Made by a program: the position numbers and the translations under genes
Notes under the pieces: model-generated
Database searches by the model: none
What the model saw: only the letters and a program-made list of their open reading frames with translations
What the model was told of the DNA's origin: nothing
Shown here: in pieces, positions 1 to 7,514 of the stretch
Numbering within the stretch: position 1 is the first letter of the stretch
How the letters are laid out: each line of letters starts with the position of its first letter
Virus record (IMG/VR): IMGVR_UViG_3300028800_000170
Span: 1 to 42,000 of that record
Origin: a virus
Strand: one strand, 5' to 3'
Length of the DNA: 42,000 nt

Positions 1-133
1 GTCGCCTGACATGAGTGATGCTCAGTTTGTCTGGTGCCAAGAGTATATTTCTAAGAAGGAGGCTGAAAATAGATTTCCTGACAAAATCAATGTTATCGCG
101 CCAATGGCGGGAACTCCACAACGCTACGGATCT
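1..133. repeat. Terminal redundancy, first copy
   Basis: These 133 bases recur at 41868-42000 with a single difference (C at 127, T at 41994). The repeat lies inside the portal reading frame, and the frame continues from the end of the window into its start. The simplest reading is a circular or circularly permuted genome of 41867 bp. The window stops at 42000, so the overlap may be longer. The mismatch is synonymous (TAC/TAT) and suggests two population variants or an assembly overlap, not a fixed packaging repeat. Confidence 0.93.
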
Positions 134-1618
134 TTCTACTTCCTCCCAGAAAATTACAATATGGCGAGGAACGACCTTATGGTCCTCTCATATGTCTGGT
201 ACAAGTGGAAGCGAAAAAAGAAACGCCTCTACTCTGCTAGGAAGAATGCATTTTATGACTTTGCCGGTGGAGAGGAAAACCTTGAGGCAATTCTCTACAA
301 CATCCCTGATCTGGAGGCTGTCGATGTGGAGGTTCCAACATGGAAACTTGCCACCGTCCTTAATGACCAGCTCATGTTCCAAGGTGATAACCCCCTAGGT
401 TTTGATGAGTGTCCTTTCGTGCCTTATTTTTGGAATTATGAGCCTCATATTAATTACTACGACTTAAGAGTTAGATCTTTGGTCCGCACCATGCGCGATC
501 CGCAATTTTTGTTCAATTACAAGGTAATCCAAAATAATGATATAGCTGCTGCAACTATTAATGCTGGCTGGAAGCGTAAAGTTGGTGCTGTTGCTAATGA
601 AGATAACCTAAAGAAGAGCGGACAGGGTTGGGACGTCATCATCAATGATGGCTATGAAATGGCTGACTGTGAGAAGATCATCCCCTCAGCGGTGCCAGAG
701 TCAGACCTCGCGTTGGCACAACAGATGGATGATCTGATCTGGAAGACCGCTGGGATTAACTTAGAAAATTGGTCCGGCCAAAACGATAAGCAGATCAGCT
801 CTCTAACTATGATGATGAAGCAGGCTGCTTCCCTCATGGTGTTCCAGAAGTATTTCGATCAATGGGACTACAGCGACAAACTCTTAGGAAATGTATGTTT
901 GAAGGTGCTCCTGAACAACTGGAATGCAGAAAAGGTCCAACTCTATTTAGGCAGGGAGCCATCCCCCTTCTTTTACTCGAAGGTATTCAGCAAATTTCAG
1001 ACGATTGTGGAAGAGAGCGACCTAACGCCTACACAACAGAACTTGCAGGCGCAGCAAATGCTGGACATGAATCAAATGTTTGGCAGAGAAGTGTTCCCGC
1101 CGAGCAAGATCATTCCTAAGCTCAACATCACCGGCAAAGCAGAGATCATCGAGATGCTCGAACAGCAAGAGCAACAGATGCAGATAATGCAGCAAGAACA
1201 GTCTAATATTGAACACGCTGTTCAAGATGCAGAGCTCAAAAACCTCTACAGTCAAGCTGCCTCTAACATCGCTACAGCGAGGGAAAGACATGGCAGGGCT
1301 CAGGCCGATATTGGGCTCTACGAAGAGCGTCTCAGTGAAATTACTCACAATAGGGCAATGGCTACAAAAGCGAAAATGGAAGCTCTTGAGAAGATGGTTG
1401 ATGTTACTGCTAAACTAGGAGCCATCGAAACTATGGTGAAGATGGGTGAGGTGGAGCAATTTAACGATAATCAATCTATTGCCGAAGATGCCGAAAAAGA
1501 AGATGCTAGAAAGACTAGCGAGTCCAATCAGTTCCTGATGGAGATATTAAAAGAGATCCCGGGTTTGAAACAACCCGAGCAACAAAATCCTACCCAAAAT
1601 GGTCAGGGGATGGTATAA
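2..1618 (+). CDS. Portal protein, main part (continues from 41498-41867)
   Basis: This is the C-terminal three quarters of a P22-type portal, the dodecameric ring at the packaging vertex that docks terminase and the neck. The frame is open from the first base because the gene begins near 41107 and runs through the circle closure; the ATG at 11 is internal. Visible features are the stretch SDAQFVWCQEYISKKEAENR, typical of the portal core, NPLGFDECPFVPYFW, and a glutamine-rich coiled coil near the C-terminus (EQQEQQMQIMQQEQ) like the barrel helices of these portals. If the two interruptions in the 5' part are removed, the protein is about 712 residues, close to P22 gp1 at 725. Scaffold and capsid genes follow on the same strand. 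The family call rests on recalled similarity and synteny, not a search. Confidence 0.85.
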   Translation, partial: SPDMSDAQFVWCQEYISKKEAENRFPDKINVIAPMAGTPQRYGSFYFLPENYNMARNDLMVLSYVWYKWKRKKKRLYSARKNAFYDFAGGEENLEAILYNIPDLEAVDVEVPTWKLATVLNDQLMFQGDNPLGFDECPFVPYFWNYEPHINYYDLRVRSLVRTMRDPQFLFNYKVIQNNDIAAATINAGWKRKVGAVANEDNLKKSGQGWDVIINDGYEMADCEKIIPSAVPESDLALAQQMDDLIWKTAGINLENWSGQNDKQISSLTMMMKQAASLMVFQKYFDQWDYSDKLLGNVCLKVLLNNWNAEKVQLYLGREPSPFFYSKVFSKFQTIVEESDLTPTQQNLQAQQMLDMNQMFGREVFPPSKIIPKLNITGKAEIIEMLEQQEQQMQIMQQEQSNIEHAVQDAELKNLYSQAASNIATARERHGRAQADIGLYEERLSEITHNRAMATKAKMEALEKMVDVTAKLGAIETMVKMGEVEQFNDNQSIAEDAEKEDARKTSESNQFLMEILKEIPGLKQPEQQNPTQNGQGMV

Positions 1619-1637
1619 AAAGTAAAGAGAGGTAATT

Positions 1638-1856
1638 ATGGCCGGTCAAAAAATTAACGATCACTCCTTCTGGGCTGGTAAAGGCTCGAACGGTAGTGTT
1701 TTTCCAATGGGTGCTAAGACTAAAATGGAGTCTAGTGCTGAAGGCGCAGGAGCCGTTGGTGAATACGAAGATACAACTGCGAAAATTAAATCGCAGCAAG
1801 AGAAAGGTATTAGCAAAGCTAAAGGCCATTCTCAGAAACCAATGTATAGAAACTAA
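1638..1856 (+). CDS. Small conserved-looking phage protein after portal
   Basis: A 72-residue protein begins MAGQKINDHSFWAGKG and contains SAEGAGAVGEYEDTT before a basic C-terminus. A ribosome site (AGAGAGG) lies a few bases before the ATG, and the gene starts 19 bp after the portal stop, so it should be cotranslated with the head genes. There is no membrane segment or recognisable domain. The position between portal and scaffold suggests a minor head role, but this is inference only. Confidence 0.6.
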   Translation: MAGQKINDHSFWAGKGSNGSVFPMGAKTKMESSAEGAGAVGEYEDTTAKIKSQQEKGISKAKGHSQKPMYRN

Positions 1857-1937
1857 GTTTTTCCGTCGTCTAATCCTAGGACGTCATGAAATAAAGAAGA
1901 TTAGAGTAAAATCTCTCCGGGAAACATTTGAGGTATT

Positions 1938-2192
1938 ATGAAAAGTGGTTTCAATGACCCTATCGCAATTAAAAAACAGTCACCGGCTGATAAGCCTAAA
2001 GACGGGGCCAATTCGCCATGGGACTTTAGATGTCCACAATATGACGAGCGAAGCTCTTGCTACGTCAATGCGGGTACGCATTACGGTACTGCTCATAAAC
2101 AACCAGTGGGTAGTTCGGCTGCTCCCAAAAAAAGGGTCGCTACCTTGCCGTACGGCAGACCTGGTACAATGGAAGTGGACGAGGTGGGTTAA
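1938..2192 (+). CDS. Small hypothetical protein, head region
   Basis: This 84-residue protein (MKSGFNDPIAIKKQSP...) is lysine- and proline-rich at the N-terminus and has two cysteines (RCPQYDERSSCYV). GAGG lies five bases before the chosen ATG at 1938. A second frame starting at 1945 is open but lacks a ribosome site. The stop overlaps the next start (TAATG at 2190-2194), indicating translational coupling. No family is recognised. Confidence 0.55.
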   Translation: MKSGFNDPIAIKKQSPADKPKDGANSPWDFRCPQYDERSSCYVNAGTHYGTAHKQPVGSSAAPKKRVATLPYGRPGTMEVDEVG

Positions 2193-2410
2193 TGCCAATC
2201 TCAGGAAACGCCCAGCCATTTAACAGGCAACAGCCCGGTAAGTACAAGCCCAACAAACAGGCCCATGTAGCAAACACGAAGTATGGCATGGGTGATAGCT
2301 ATGGCATGGGTGTTAAGGCTAAGATAGGCAAGATGAGGGGGTCATTTACTCCCCCGGTGAATCCTGTGTCTCAGAAGAAGCTGAAGAAGCCTCCTCGAGG
2401 TTTGGCTTAG
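2192..2410 (+). CDS. Small basic hypothetical protein
   Basis: A 72-residue basic protein with MPISGNAQPFNRQQPGKYK at its start and glycine/methionine repeats (KYGMGDSYGMGVKAK). The start overlaps the preceding stop. Its last 65 bases are antisense to the end of the minus-strand gene at 2346-2843, so two convergent genes overlap here. Like its two upstream neighbours it is a small, positively charged protein in the portal-scaffold interval. Function unknown. Confidence 0.5.
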   Translation: MPISGNAQPFNRQQPGKYKPNKQAHVANTKYGMGDSYGMGVKAKIGKMRGSFTPPVNPVSQKKLKKPPRGLA

Positions 2411-2843
2411 GCCACAGTTCGTCATATCTTACTGCCGGGGGCAATTCTAGATATGCCCAATGAGTAACTGGTAAATAAGCAATAATCTCATCTTTATAGT
2501 TCTCAAAGAGGGTGATTCCATATCTACCCATCTTTAACATTCTATGGTTTCCGTAGAGTATCCACTTTCCTTGCTCGGGCTTGTCGTTAACAGAATGCCA
2601 CTCTAACTTCTTTTTTAGGTGCTCTGGAAGTGTATCGAGAGTAGCGAAATTTCCCTCGTTATAATTGTTTCCTACTTTTTCAACCTTAAGCTCTAGATCT
2701 TCCTTTGGCTTAAAGAGAACCTCACCCCGACCAAAAAGACCGGTGCTTCTAAACTTTATAGGGATTTCATTGATCACAAGATCAAATCTTCTTTCAAGAG
2801 TTTTAACTCTGTACTCTAATTGCTCTATTTCGTCTTGCTTCAT
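2346..2843 (-). CDS. DUF551-like protein
   Basis: A 165-residue minus-strand protein. The N-terminal 25 residues look like a short coiled coil (MKQDEIEQLEYRVKTLERR). Around residues 80-135 the pattern WHSVNDKPEQGKWILYG, followed later by VTHWAYLELPP, resembles DUF551 proteins, which have a W-x-V-x-x-x-P start and end near THW-x-x-L-P. DUF551 function is unknown. The tail is rich in Ser and Glu. The start overlaps the end of 2803-3279, so the two form a two-gene operon running against the surrounding head genes. Confidence 0.6.
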   Translation of the reverse strand: MKQDEIEQLEYRVKTLERRFDLVINEIPIKFRSTGLFGRGEVLFKPKEDLELKVEKVGNNYNEGNFATLDTLPEHLKKKLEWHSVNDKPEQGKWILYGNHRMLKMGRYGITLFENYKDEIIAYLPVTHWAYLELPPAVRYDELWPKPNLEEASSASSETQDSPGE

Positions 2844-3279
2844 GGCTTATCTCTCTATAAATACGGTTAATTTCTGCATCTGAAGGATCATCTGGCTCAT
2901 TGGCTGCCAGCTTCTCCCGGTGGTTCTCAAACTCTGCTATCGACCATCCTACGATATCGCTCTCGGTGACATTACCCTTCTTATACTGTGCCCACATGGA
3001 TCTATCAGGGATCATCCAACATATCTTGATGTTATCCGTTCCATGAAGCCATTTGAAAAGCATCGAGTTCGTTTGGGGAGTGGGGCGGGTAAGGCGTGGT
3101 TGCCAGATTAAACGCTTGGTAAACCCATCATCATCCGTGCGGGTGTGAGCGAAGATGTAAAAGGATCTCTCACCAAACGGACGCTGGTCGATAAGATTCT
3201 GACAGCAGTCGGCAATCTGATGGTCTTGGCTCTTAAAGTGTTCCAGTCTAGCCCATGCATCGAGTGTTTTAATCTTCAT
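2803..3279 (-). CDS. Hypothetical protein of reverse-strand island
   Basis: A 158-residue soluble protein beginning MKIKTLDAWARLEHF, with several aromatic residues (KICWMIPDRSMWAQYKKGN) and an arginine-rich C-terminus. It overlaps the next minus-strand gene by 41 bp. The pair interrupts an otherwise plus-strand head module between the small basic genes and the scaffold gene, which fits a later insertion. I do not recognise a family. Confidence 0.6.
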   Translation of the reverse strand: MKIKTLDAWARLEHFKSQDHQIADCCQNLIDQRPFGERSFYIFAHTRTDDDGFTKRLIWQPRLTRPTPQTNSMLFKWLHGTDNIKICWMIPDRSMWAQYKKGNVTESDIVGWSIAEFENHREKLAANEPDDPSDAEINRIYREISHEARRNRAIRVQS

Positions 3280-3355
3280 ACTTGAATATTAATGATATTT
3301 TTATTATTGGACAAGCAAATCCAATCGCCACCGTGCGTTATCGGTAAAGGATATC
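3280..3355. promoter_or_regulatory. Divergent intergenic region before scaffold gene
   Basis: This 76-bp gap separates the minus-strand gene start (3279) from the scaffold start (3356). It holds a dyad, ATTGGA at 3306-3311 and TCCAAT at 3320-3325, and an AT-rich stretch at 3285-3308 suited to a promoter. The scaffold ribosome site TAAAGG ends five bases before its ATG. I cannot assign convincing -35/-10 boxes. Confidence 0.3.
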
Positions 3356-4000
3356 ATGACTACCCCCACACCAGATCAAGCTCAAGTTGAGCAGAAATCA
3401 AACGACAAAGAGATCAACTTCGCCCAGATGAGGCAGAAGTATGAACGAGAACTGGCAGCTAAGAATGCCCAAATCGAAGAGATGCAAAGGGCTGTTCAAA
3501 GTAAAGCCGTTGTACAAGATGATGATGATGATGACTCTGACCCATATATTGACAAGAAAAGGCTAAGAAAAGAGCAAGCTAAACTTTCTCAGAATATTAA
3601 GCAGGAAACTTCCAGTGAGATACAAAGAGCGGTTAACCAGGCTCTACAAGAGGAAAGAAAGCAGAATTGGCTTAAGCAGAACAGCGACTTCTATGAAGTG
3701 CTTCAACATGCTGATAAGTTCGCCCAGCAAGACCCTGAGCTTGCAGAGACAATCCTACAGATGCCTGAAGGTTTCGAAAGGCAGAAGCTAGTCTATAAGA
3801 ACATTAAGGCTCTAGGAATCCATAAGCCTGCTGTTAAAGAGAGTTCCATACAAGACAGGATAGACGCCAACAAGAAGTCTCCATATTATCAGCCGAGCGG
3901 TCCGGGTTCTGCCCCTTATTCTCAGGTGGGCGACTTCTCCCGTCAAGGACAGGAACAGGCTTACAAGAAGATGAAAGAGTTGCAGAATAGGTTGAGGTAA
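3356..4000 (+). CDS. Scaffolding protein (putative)
   Basis: A 214-residue, highly charged and mostly helical protein with predicted coiled coil (EINFAQMRQKYERELAAKNA), an acidic run DDDDDDSDPYID near residue 55, a second helix-rich segment and a basic C-terminus ending KKMKELQNRLR. Immediate position before the major capsid gene, small size, helix content and a basic tail are the hallmarks of phage scaffolds, which direct procapsid assembly and leave before packaging. No sequence signature proves it. A weak hairpin follows the stop. Confidence 0.7.
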   Translation: MTTPTPDQAQVEQKSNDKEINFAQMRQKYERELAAKNAQIEEMQRAVQSKAVVQDDDDDDSDPYIDKKRLRKEQAKLSQNIKQETSSEIQRAVNQALQEERKQNWLKQNSDFYEVLQHADKFAQQDPELAETILQMPEGFERQKLVYKNIKALGIHKPAVKESSIQDRIDANKKSPYYQPSGPGSAPYSQVGDFSRQGQEQAYKKMKELQNRLR

Positions 4001-4034
4001 AAAAAAGGCACCCTTACGGATGCCGGTCCTTTTA
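4001..4034 (+). terminator. Weak hairpin terminator or attenuator after scaffold
   Basis: GGCA at 4007-4010 pairs with TGCC at 4021-4024, and CC/GG pairs inside one mismatch with a TTAC loop. A short T-run (TTTT) follows after five bases. This could partly separate scaffold from capsid transcripts or set their ratio. It is weaker than the hairpins at 6471 and 20202. Confidence 0.4.
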
Positions 4035-4049
4035 GTTAGAAGGAGAAAT

Positions 4050-4124
4050 ATGACTTCAAAATTCGGGCTGAGCAAGGAAATCACAAAGCCCGAAAAACCC
4101 GGAGGTACAAAGCTCTTGGTTTAA
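4050..4124 (+). CDS. 24-residue leader peptide before capsid gene
   Basis: A very short frame, MTSKFGLSKEITKPEKPGGT plus four residues, has a strong ribosome site (AAGGAG at 4040-4045) five bases before its ATG. It lies between the scaffold hairpin and about 200 bases of untranslated leader before the capsid gene. It may be a real minor peptide, a leader peptide, or the remnant of a larger gene. No homology is recognised. Confidence 0.4.
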   Translation: MTSKFGLSKEITKPEKPGGTKLLV

Positions 4125-4321
4125 ACAAATAATAGCATGATTAAAAAACTCTGGAAAGTAAATTCCACTTGTTTTATTGGAAAGTTTCGCCAGTGATGCG
4201 TTACTCACTAAAATAATCTTTTGCGTAAGAAGGCTCGCAACTTCGACAGGTGTTTGGGAACAGCGTAGGAAAGTTCGCTTACTGACCAACATCAAATACT
4301 AACCTCTTCTATGAGGTAACT
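4125..4321 (+). promoter_or_regulatory. Structured leader of the major capsid gene
   Basis: This stretch of about 200 bases has no convincing gene. I see several short hairpins: AGTGA/TCACT near 4193, TTGCG/CGCAA near 4222, AGCG/CGCT near 4262, and CCTC at 4303-4306 with GAGG at 4313-4316. The last one includes the capsid ribosome site itself. GGAAAGT occurs three times. A minus-strand frame of 79 codons is present but has no protein-like features. The region probably shapes capsid mRNA stability or translation. Confidence 0.35.
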
Positions 4322-5290
4322 ATGTCGATTACGACAACAGGGAATCTAGGCCCGCTTATTCTCCAGTCGCTTGCGCCTGCGATGTTGTACGTGCCTACTC
4401 CTACAATGAATTACATTACAGTCTGCGATAAAGTTAGTATGCCTGCAAACGGCGGTACTACTTGCAGATTCATGCGCCCTCGCGCACTACAACCGCCCAC
4501 TACACAGTTGGGTAACTCCGGGATTGATCCACCAGCACAAGTTCCGCAGAGAGACATAATTGATTCTCAAATGGCATTCTTTGGTACCGGCTGCATCATT
4601 AATGAGCAGGTTATCCTCCAAGACCAAGAAGGCGTTTTGGCATGGGTTTCTGAGCGTTTGGCAGTTGCTATGCGTCAGGCTGAAGACTTGATCCTTCGTG
4701 ATTATATTGTTTCGGCTGCGTCTGAAATCAACGCTGGTGGCGGTACTAACGGCGACAACCCTTCAAACCTTGGTTTGTCGGACTTCTCGCTTGTTGCTAC
4801 TACTCTAGACACAAACAACGCCTACAAATTCATGTCGGGTATCGAAGGGATGGATCGGTTTGGTACCGGCCCAATTCGTTCGAGTTACTTCATGCTTTCG
4901 AGCACTGAACTACAGACTGACTTTGACGCGTTGACAGGTTCTGGCGTATTTAACAACTGGAACTATCCAAACAACACATCGGCTCTTCCTTCCGAGTGGG
5001 GTTCCGTATATAACCTACGGATTCTTACTAGCTCTGAAGCACCCGTTGCACGTGGAGCGTCTGCCAATGGTAACGATGTTTACTACAACACAGTGTTGGG
5101 TAAGCAAGCTATCACGCACATTAACCAAGACGGTTATAGCATGAATCTTATCTATAGAGATCCATACTATTCTGGCATGTTGGCACAAAATGCCACTTTG
5201 GCCGTGAAGTTCGCCCAGGCCCAGGCAATCACCCAAGATACCGCTATCCGTAATTTGCTATGCACAAGACTTAGCAATCTAGGAGTGTAA
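4322..5290 (+). CDS. Major capsid protein (N4 gp56-like)
   Basis: A 322-residue protein starting MSITTTGNLGPLILQSLAPA, the usual N-terminal pattern of N4 gp56-family HK97-fold capsid proteins. The middle contains PPAQVPQRDIIDSQMAFFGT and a helix-rich segment SERLAVAMRQAEDLILRDYI, matching the spine helix of that fold. The C-terminus (NATLAVKFAQAQAITQDTAI) also fits the family's closing segment. It follows the putative scaffold and precedes head decoration-type proteins. The start is fixed by GAGG five bases upstream. The call is from motif pattern and synteny. Confidence 0.8.
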   Translation: MSITTTGNLGPLILQSLAPAMLYVPTPTMNYITVCDKVSMPANGGTTCRFMRPRALQPPTTQLGNSGIDPPAQVPQRDIIDSQMAFFGTGCIINEQVILQDQEGVLAWVSERLAVAMRQAEDLILRDYIVSAASEINAGGGTNGDNPSNLGLSDFSLVATTLDTNNAYKFMSGIEGMDRFGTGPIRSSYFMLSSTELQTDFDALTGSGVFNNWNYPNNTSALPSEWGSVYNLRILTSSEAPVARGASANGNDVYYNTVLGKQAITHINQDGYSMNLIYRDPYYSGMLAQNATLAVKFAQAQAITQDTAIRNLLCTRLSNLGV

Positions 5291-5291
5291 T

Positions 5292-6434
5292 ATGACTGAG
5301 TATAACAAAATGGCAAAAGGCTCTTTTACAGCAGCCTCCGGGCAGACAACAGCGGTTATTAACCTGCCGTTTCAGCCGACACGTGTAGAACTTTGGAACT
5401 ATACGAACATCAAAGCATCCCCAGCTAACAACCTCTTCCTAAGAGCGTGGTGGTTCTCCAATCTTATTGATGGAGCTAACAACCCTACCATGATCGAAGC
5501 GTATAGCGGTGCTGCTGCGGTTGAATTTGACACTATCGCAACAAATGGTATCTCTACCTTTAATGCTGGTCTGGCTCTTCAATATGGCCCAACACAGCAA
5601 GTTATTGGCATCACCAAAGCAGCCCTAGCAAGGGTGAACGTAACAGCTCACGGATATAATGTCGGTGACACTGTTATCCTTCAAGGCATTGCTACTGGTG
5701 TGACAAATAACGCTATGCGGTTATTGAATACCATTCCATTTACCATTGAAGCGGTAAGCGATGCTAACCACTTCGATATCCAGTGGAATACTAACCAATC
5801 TAACTACACCGCTATCTCGGCTTCTCCGGCTGGCGCTTTAGTTAAAAAGGTTCTTTATCCATTCCTATATTTGCCAGAAGATAACTTTGTATCTGCTATC
5901 ACTACCGGCGCTACTACTACAGTTGTTACAACTATGTACCACAACTTTGAAGTAGGCCAAGAGATTGCGTTCAGAGTGCCTAACTTCTGGGGTACCTATC
6001 AGTTGAATTCGTTGCCGAACGTGCTTATCCCAGGTCAGCCGATCTATGGATATGTGACTTCGATCACGGATAACTGGACGTTTGTTTGCAGTATTAACTC
6101 AACAAGCTTTACTGCGTTCACTACGAACCAATCCACTATCCCAACCAACGTTACACCAGCTCAGGTATTAGCTGTGGGTGATGTGAATACAGGTGGTAAT
6201 ATTATTACCGCTACTTCACCTCTCTACCCATCGCCACAGTTCCCGACATCGACTAATAGAGTGCCGACTATCAACGGCCCTGCTATCAGAGGTGCTTTCG
6301 TTAATAACACCTCGCAAGGGTTTATTATCGGTGCTGGAGCAGCCACTACAGACTCAACTACTGTTATCTTGACACCTAGCCAAGCTAACGTGATTGCGTG
6401 GGTAGCGTACTACGACGATATCAACAGCCCATAA
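5292..6434 (+). CDS. Virion surface or decoration protein with repeated domain
   Basis: A 380-residue beta-rich protein directly after the capsid gene (AGGAG before the ATG). It has three parts: an N-terminal sheet domain, a middle segment with VTAHGYNVGDTVILQG and NPIPF-type beta motifs typical of ubiquitous phage beta-modules, and a C-terminal domain around residues 195-300 (TTVVTTMYHNFEVGQEIAFR). That last domain recurs as the separate protein at 6503-6928. It is probably a capsid decoration or head-fibre protein. The exact role is unknown. Confidence 0.55.
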   Translation: MTEYNKMAKGSFTAASGQTTAVINLPFQPTRVELWNYTNIKASPANNLFLRAWWFSNLIDGANNPTMIEAYSGAAAVEFDTIATNGISTFNAGLALQYGPTQQVIGITKAALARVNVTAHGYNVGDTVILQGIATGVTNNAMRLLNTIPFTIEAVSDANHFDIQWNTNQSNYTAISASPAGALVKKVLYPFLYLPEDNFVSAITTGATTTVVTTMYHNFEVGQEIAFRVPNFWGTYQLNSLPNVLIPGQPIYGYVTSITDNWTFVCSINSTSFTAFTTNQSTIPTNVTPAQVLAVGDVNTGGNIITATSPLYPSPQFPTSTNRVPTINGPAIRGAFVNNTSQGFIIGAGAATTDSTTVILTPSQANVIAWVAYYDDINSP

Positions 6435-6467
6435 TAAGGCTTGTGATAAATAGTAATATCAAATATT

Positions 6468-6493
6468 GGAGGGGGAGAAATCCCCCTTTATTT
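6468..6493 (+). terminator. Rho-independent terminator
   Basis: GGGGGA at 6471-6476, GAAA tetraloop, TCCCCC at 6481-6486, then TTTATTT. This is a classic intrinsic terminator behind the capsid and decoration genes and would reduce read-through into the downstream neck and tail genes. Confidence 0.85.
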
Positions 6494-6502
6494 AAGGACT
6501 AA

Positions 6503-6928
6503 ATGGCATTTCCATACCCGATCACGGGGCCCATAGCGCCCTACACCAACTTGCCTATCGAGCCACAGAACTACAATCCCAATGCATTCTTCATTTCTAC
6601 GATTACTTTAGGACAGTCCACCACAGTCACCACTACCGTAAACCTCAACTTCGTGATAGGCCAGCTTTGCAGGCTTATCATACCCCCTACATTCGGCTGT
6701 AGACAGCTCAACGAGACACAAGGGTATGTTACCTCTATCCCCGCTCCCAATCAGGTTGTATTGAGCATTAATTCAAGTCAGAACGTAGACAACTTCAAGA
6801 CGTCGACAGCCTTTACCCAACCGCAGATTCTGCCAGTAGGAGATATAAATAACGGAACAACCAACGCTACCGGTAGAGCCAACACAGGCACCTACATACC
6901 GGGAAGCTTTATAAACGTAAGCCCATGA
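6503..6928 (+). CDS. Single-domain paralogue of the preceding virion protein
   Basis: This 141-residue protein repeats the C-terminal domain of the protein at 5292-6434. TTVTTTVNLNFVIGQLCRLI matches TTVVTTMYHNFEVGQEIAFR, GYVTSIP matches GYVTSIT, and QILPVGDINNG matches QVLAVGDVNTG. It is likely a duplicated virion surface module. It begins nine bases after a strong terminator, so it should be expressed at a lower level or from another promoter. No enzymatic motif is seen. Confidence 0.6.
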   Translation: MAFPYPITGPIAPYTNLPIEPQNYNPNAFFISTITLGQSTTVTTTVNLNFVIGQLCRLIIPPTFGCRQLNETQGYVTSIPAPNQVVLSINSSQNVDNFKTSTAFTQPQILPVGDINNGTTNATGRANTGTYIPGSFINVSP

Positions 6929-6935
6929 GGACAGC

Positions 6936-7514
6936 ATGCCAAGACCAAGAAAAATAACCACCAGCGCAGAACAAGAACTGGAGAAAGTAGAAGTCCAATT
7001 CAAAGATTTTGACAACCAAGTCAAAGAGTTGACTATGGACCGCCTCAATGAGACTCCCAAGCAAGAGGTAGAGCCTCAAACTAAACTAGCCCAGAGCGAG
7101 ATCAATAAATCTGCCGACATCTACTTAAAACCCAAGAAAACCATCGGTTCTGGTCAAAAATTCAATGAAAAGTACCGTGATGACTACAATTACGATAAGG
7201 AATTTGTACAGTTTATCGCAGAGAATAGAGAGATTATCGGTGAGAATATCGAGCTATGGACACGCCCATATGGTGGTATGCCCGCTGAATACTGGGAGGT
7301 TCCCACGAACAAACCTGTATGGGGTCCGAGATATCTAGCTGAGCAGATCAAACGGAAGTTCTACCACAGATTGGTTATGCAACAGTCTATGAGCAGCCAA
7401 GAAGGCGGACACCAGTTCTTTGGAAACATCGTTGCCGACACCACTATTCAGCGCCTAGACGCTCATCCGGTAAGCCAACGTAAGTCACTCTTTATGGGTG
7501 CAGGAGCCTTTTAA
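6936..7514 (+). CDS. Conserved-looking head or neck protein
   Basis: A 192-residue protein with a charged helical N-terminal half (MPRPRKITTSAEQELEKVEV) and a more compact C-terminal half containing ENIELWTRPYGGMPAEYWEV and VWGPRYLAEQIKRKFYHRLV. The aromatic, well-ordered second half looks conserved. It overlaps the next gene by TAATG, and the position between capsid and adaptor genes suggests head completion. I do not know a named family. Confidence 0.5.
   Translation: MPRPRKITTSAEQELEKVEVQFKDFDNQVKELTMDRLNETPKQEVEPQTKLAQSEINKSADIYLKPKKTIGSGQKFNEKYRDDYNYDKEFVQFIAENREIIGENIELWTRPYGGMPAEYWEVPTNKPVWGPRYLAEQIKRKFYHRLVMQQSMSSQEGGHQFFGNIVADTTIQRLDAHPVSQRKSLFMGAGAF

Noticed and set aside
1022-1348. 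Minus-strand frame opposite the portal C-terminus
   Set aside because: Leucine-rich shadow of the glutamine-rich coiled coil on the plus strand.
4056-4295. 79-codon minus-strand gene in the capsid leader
   Set aside because: No ribosome site, no protein-like pattern, and it runs against the late genes.
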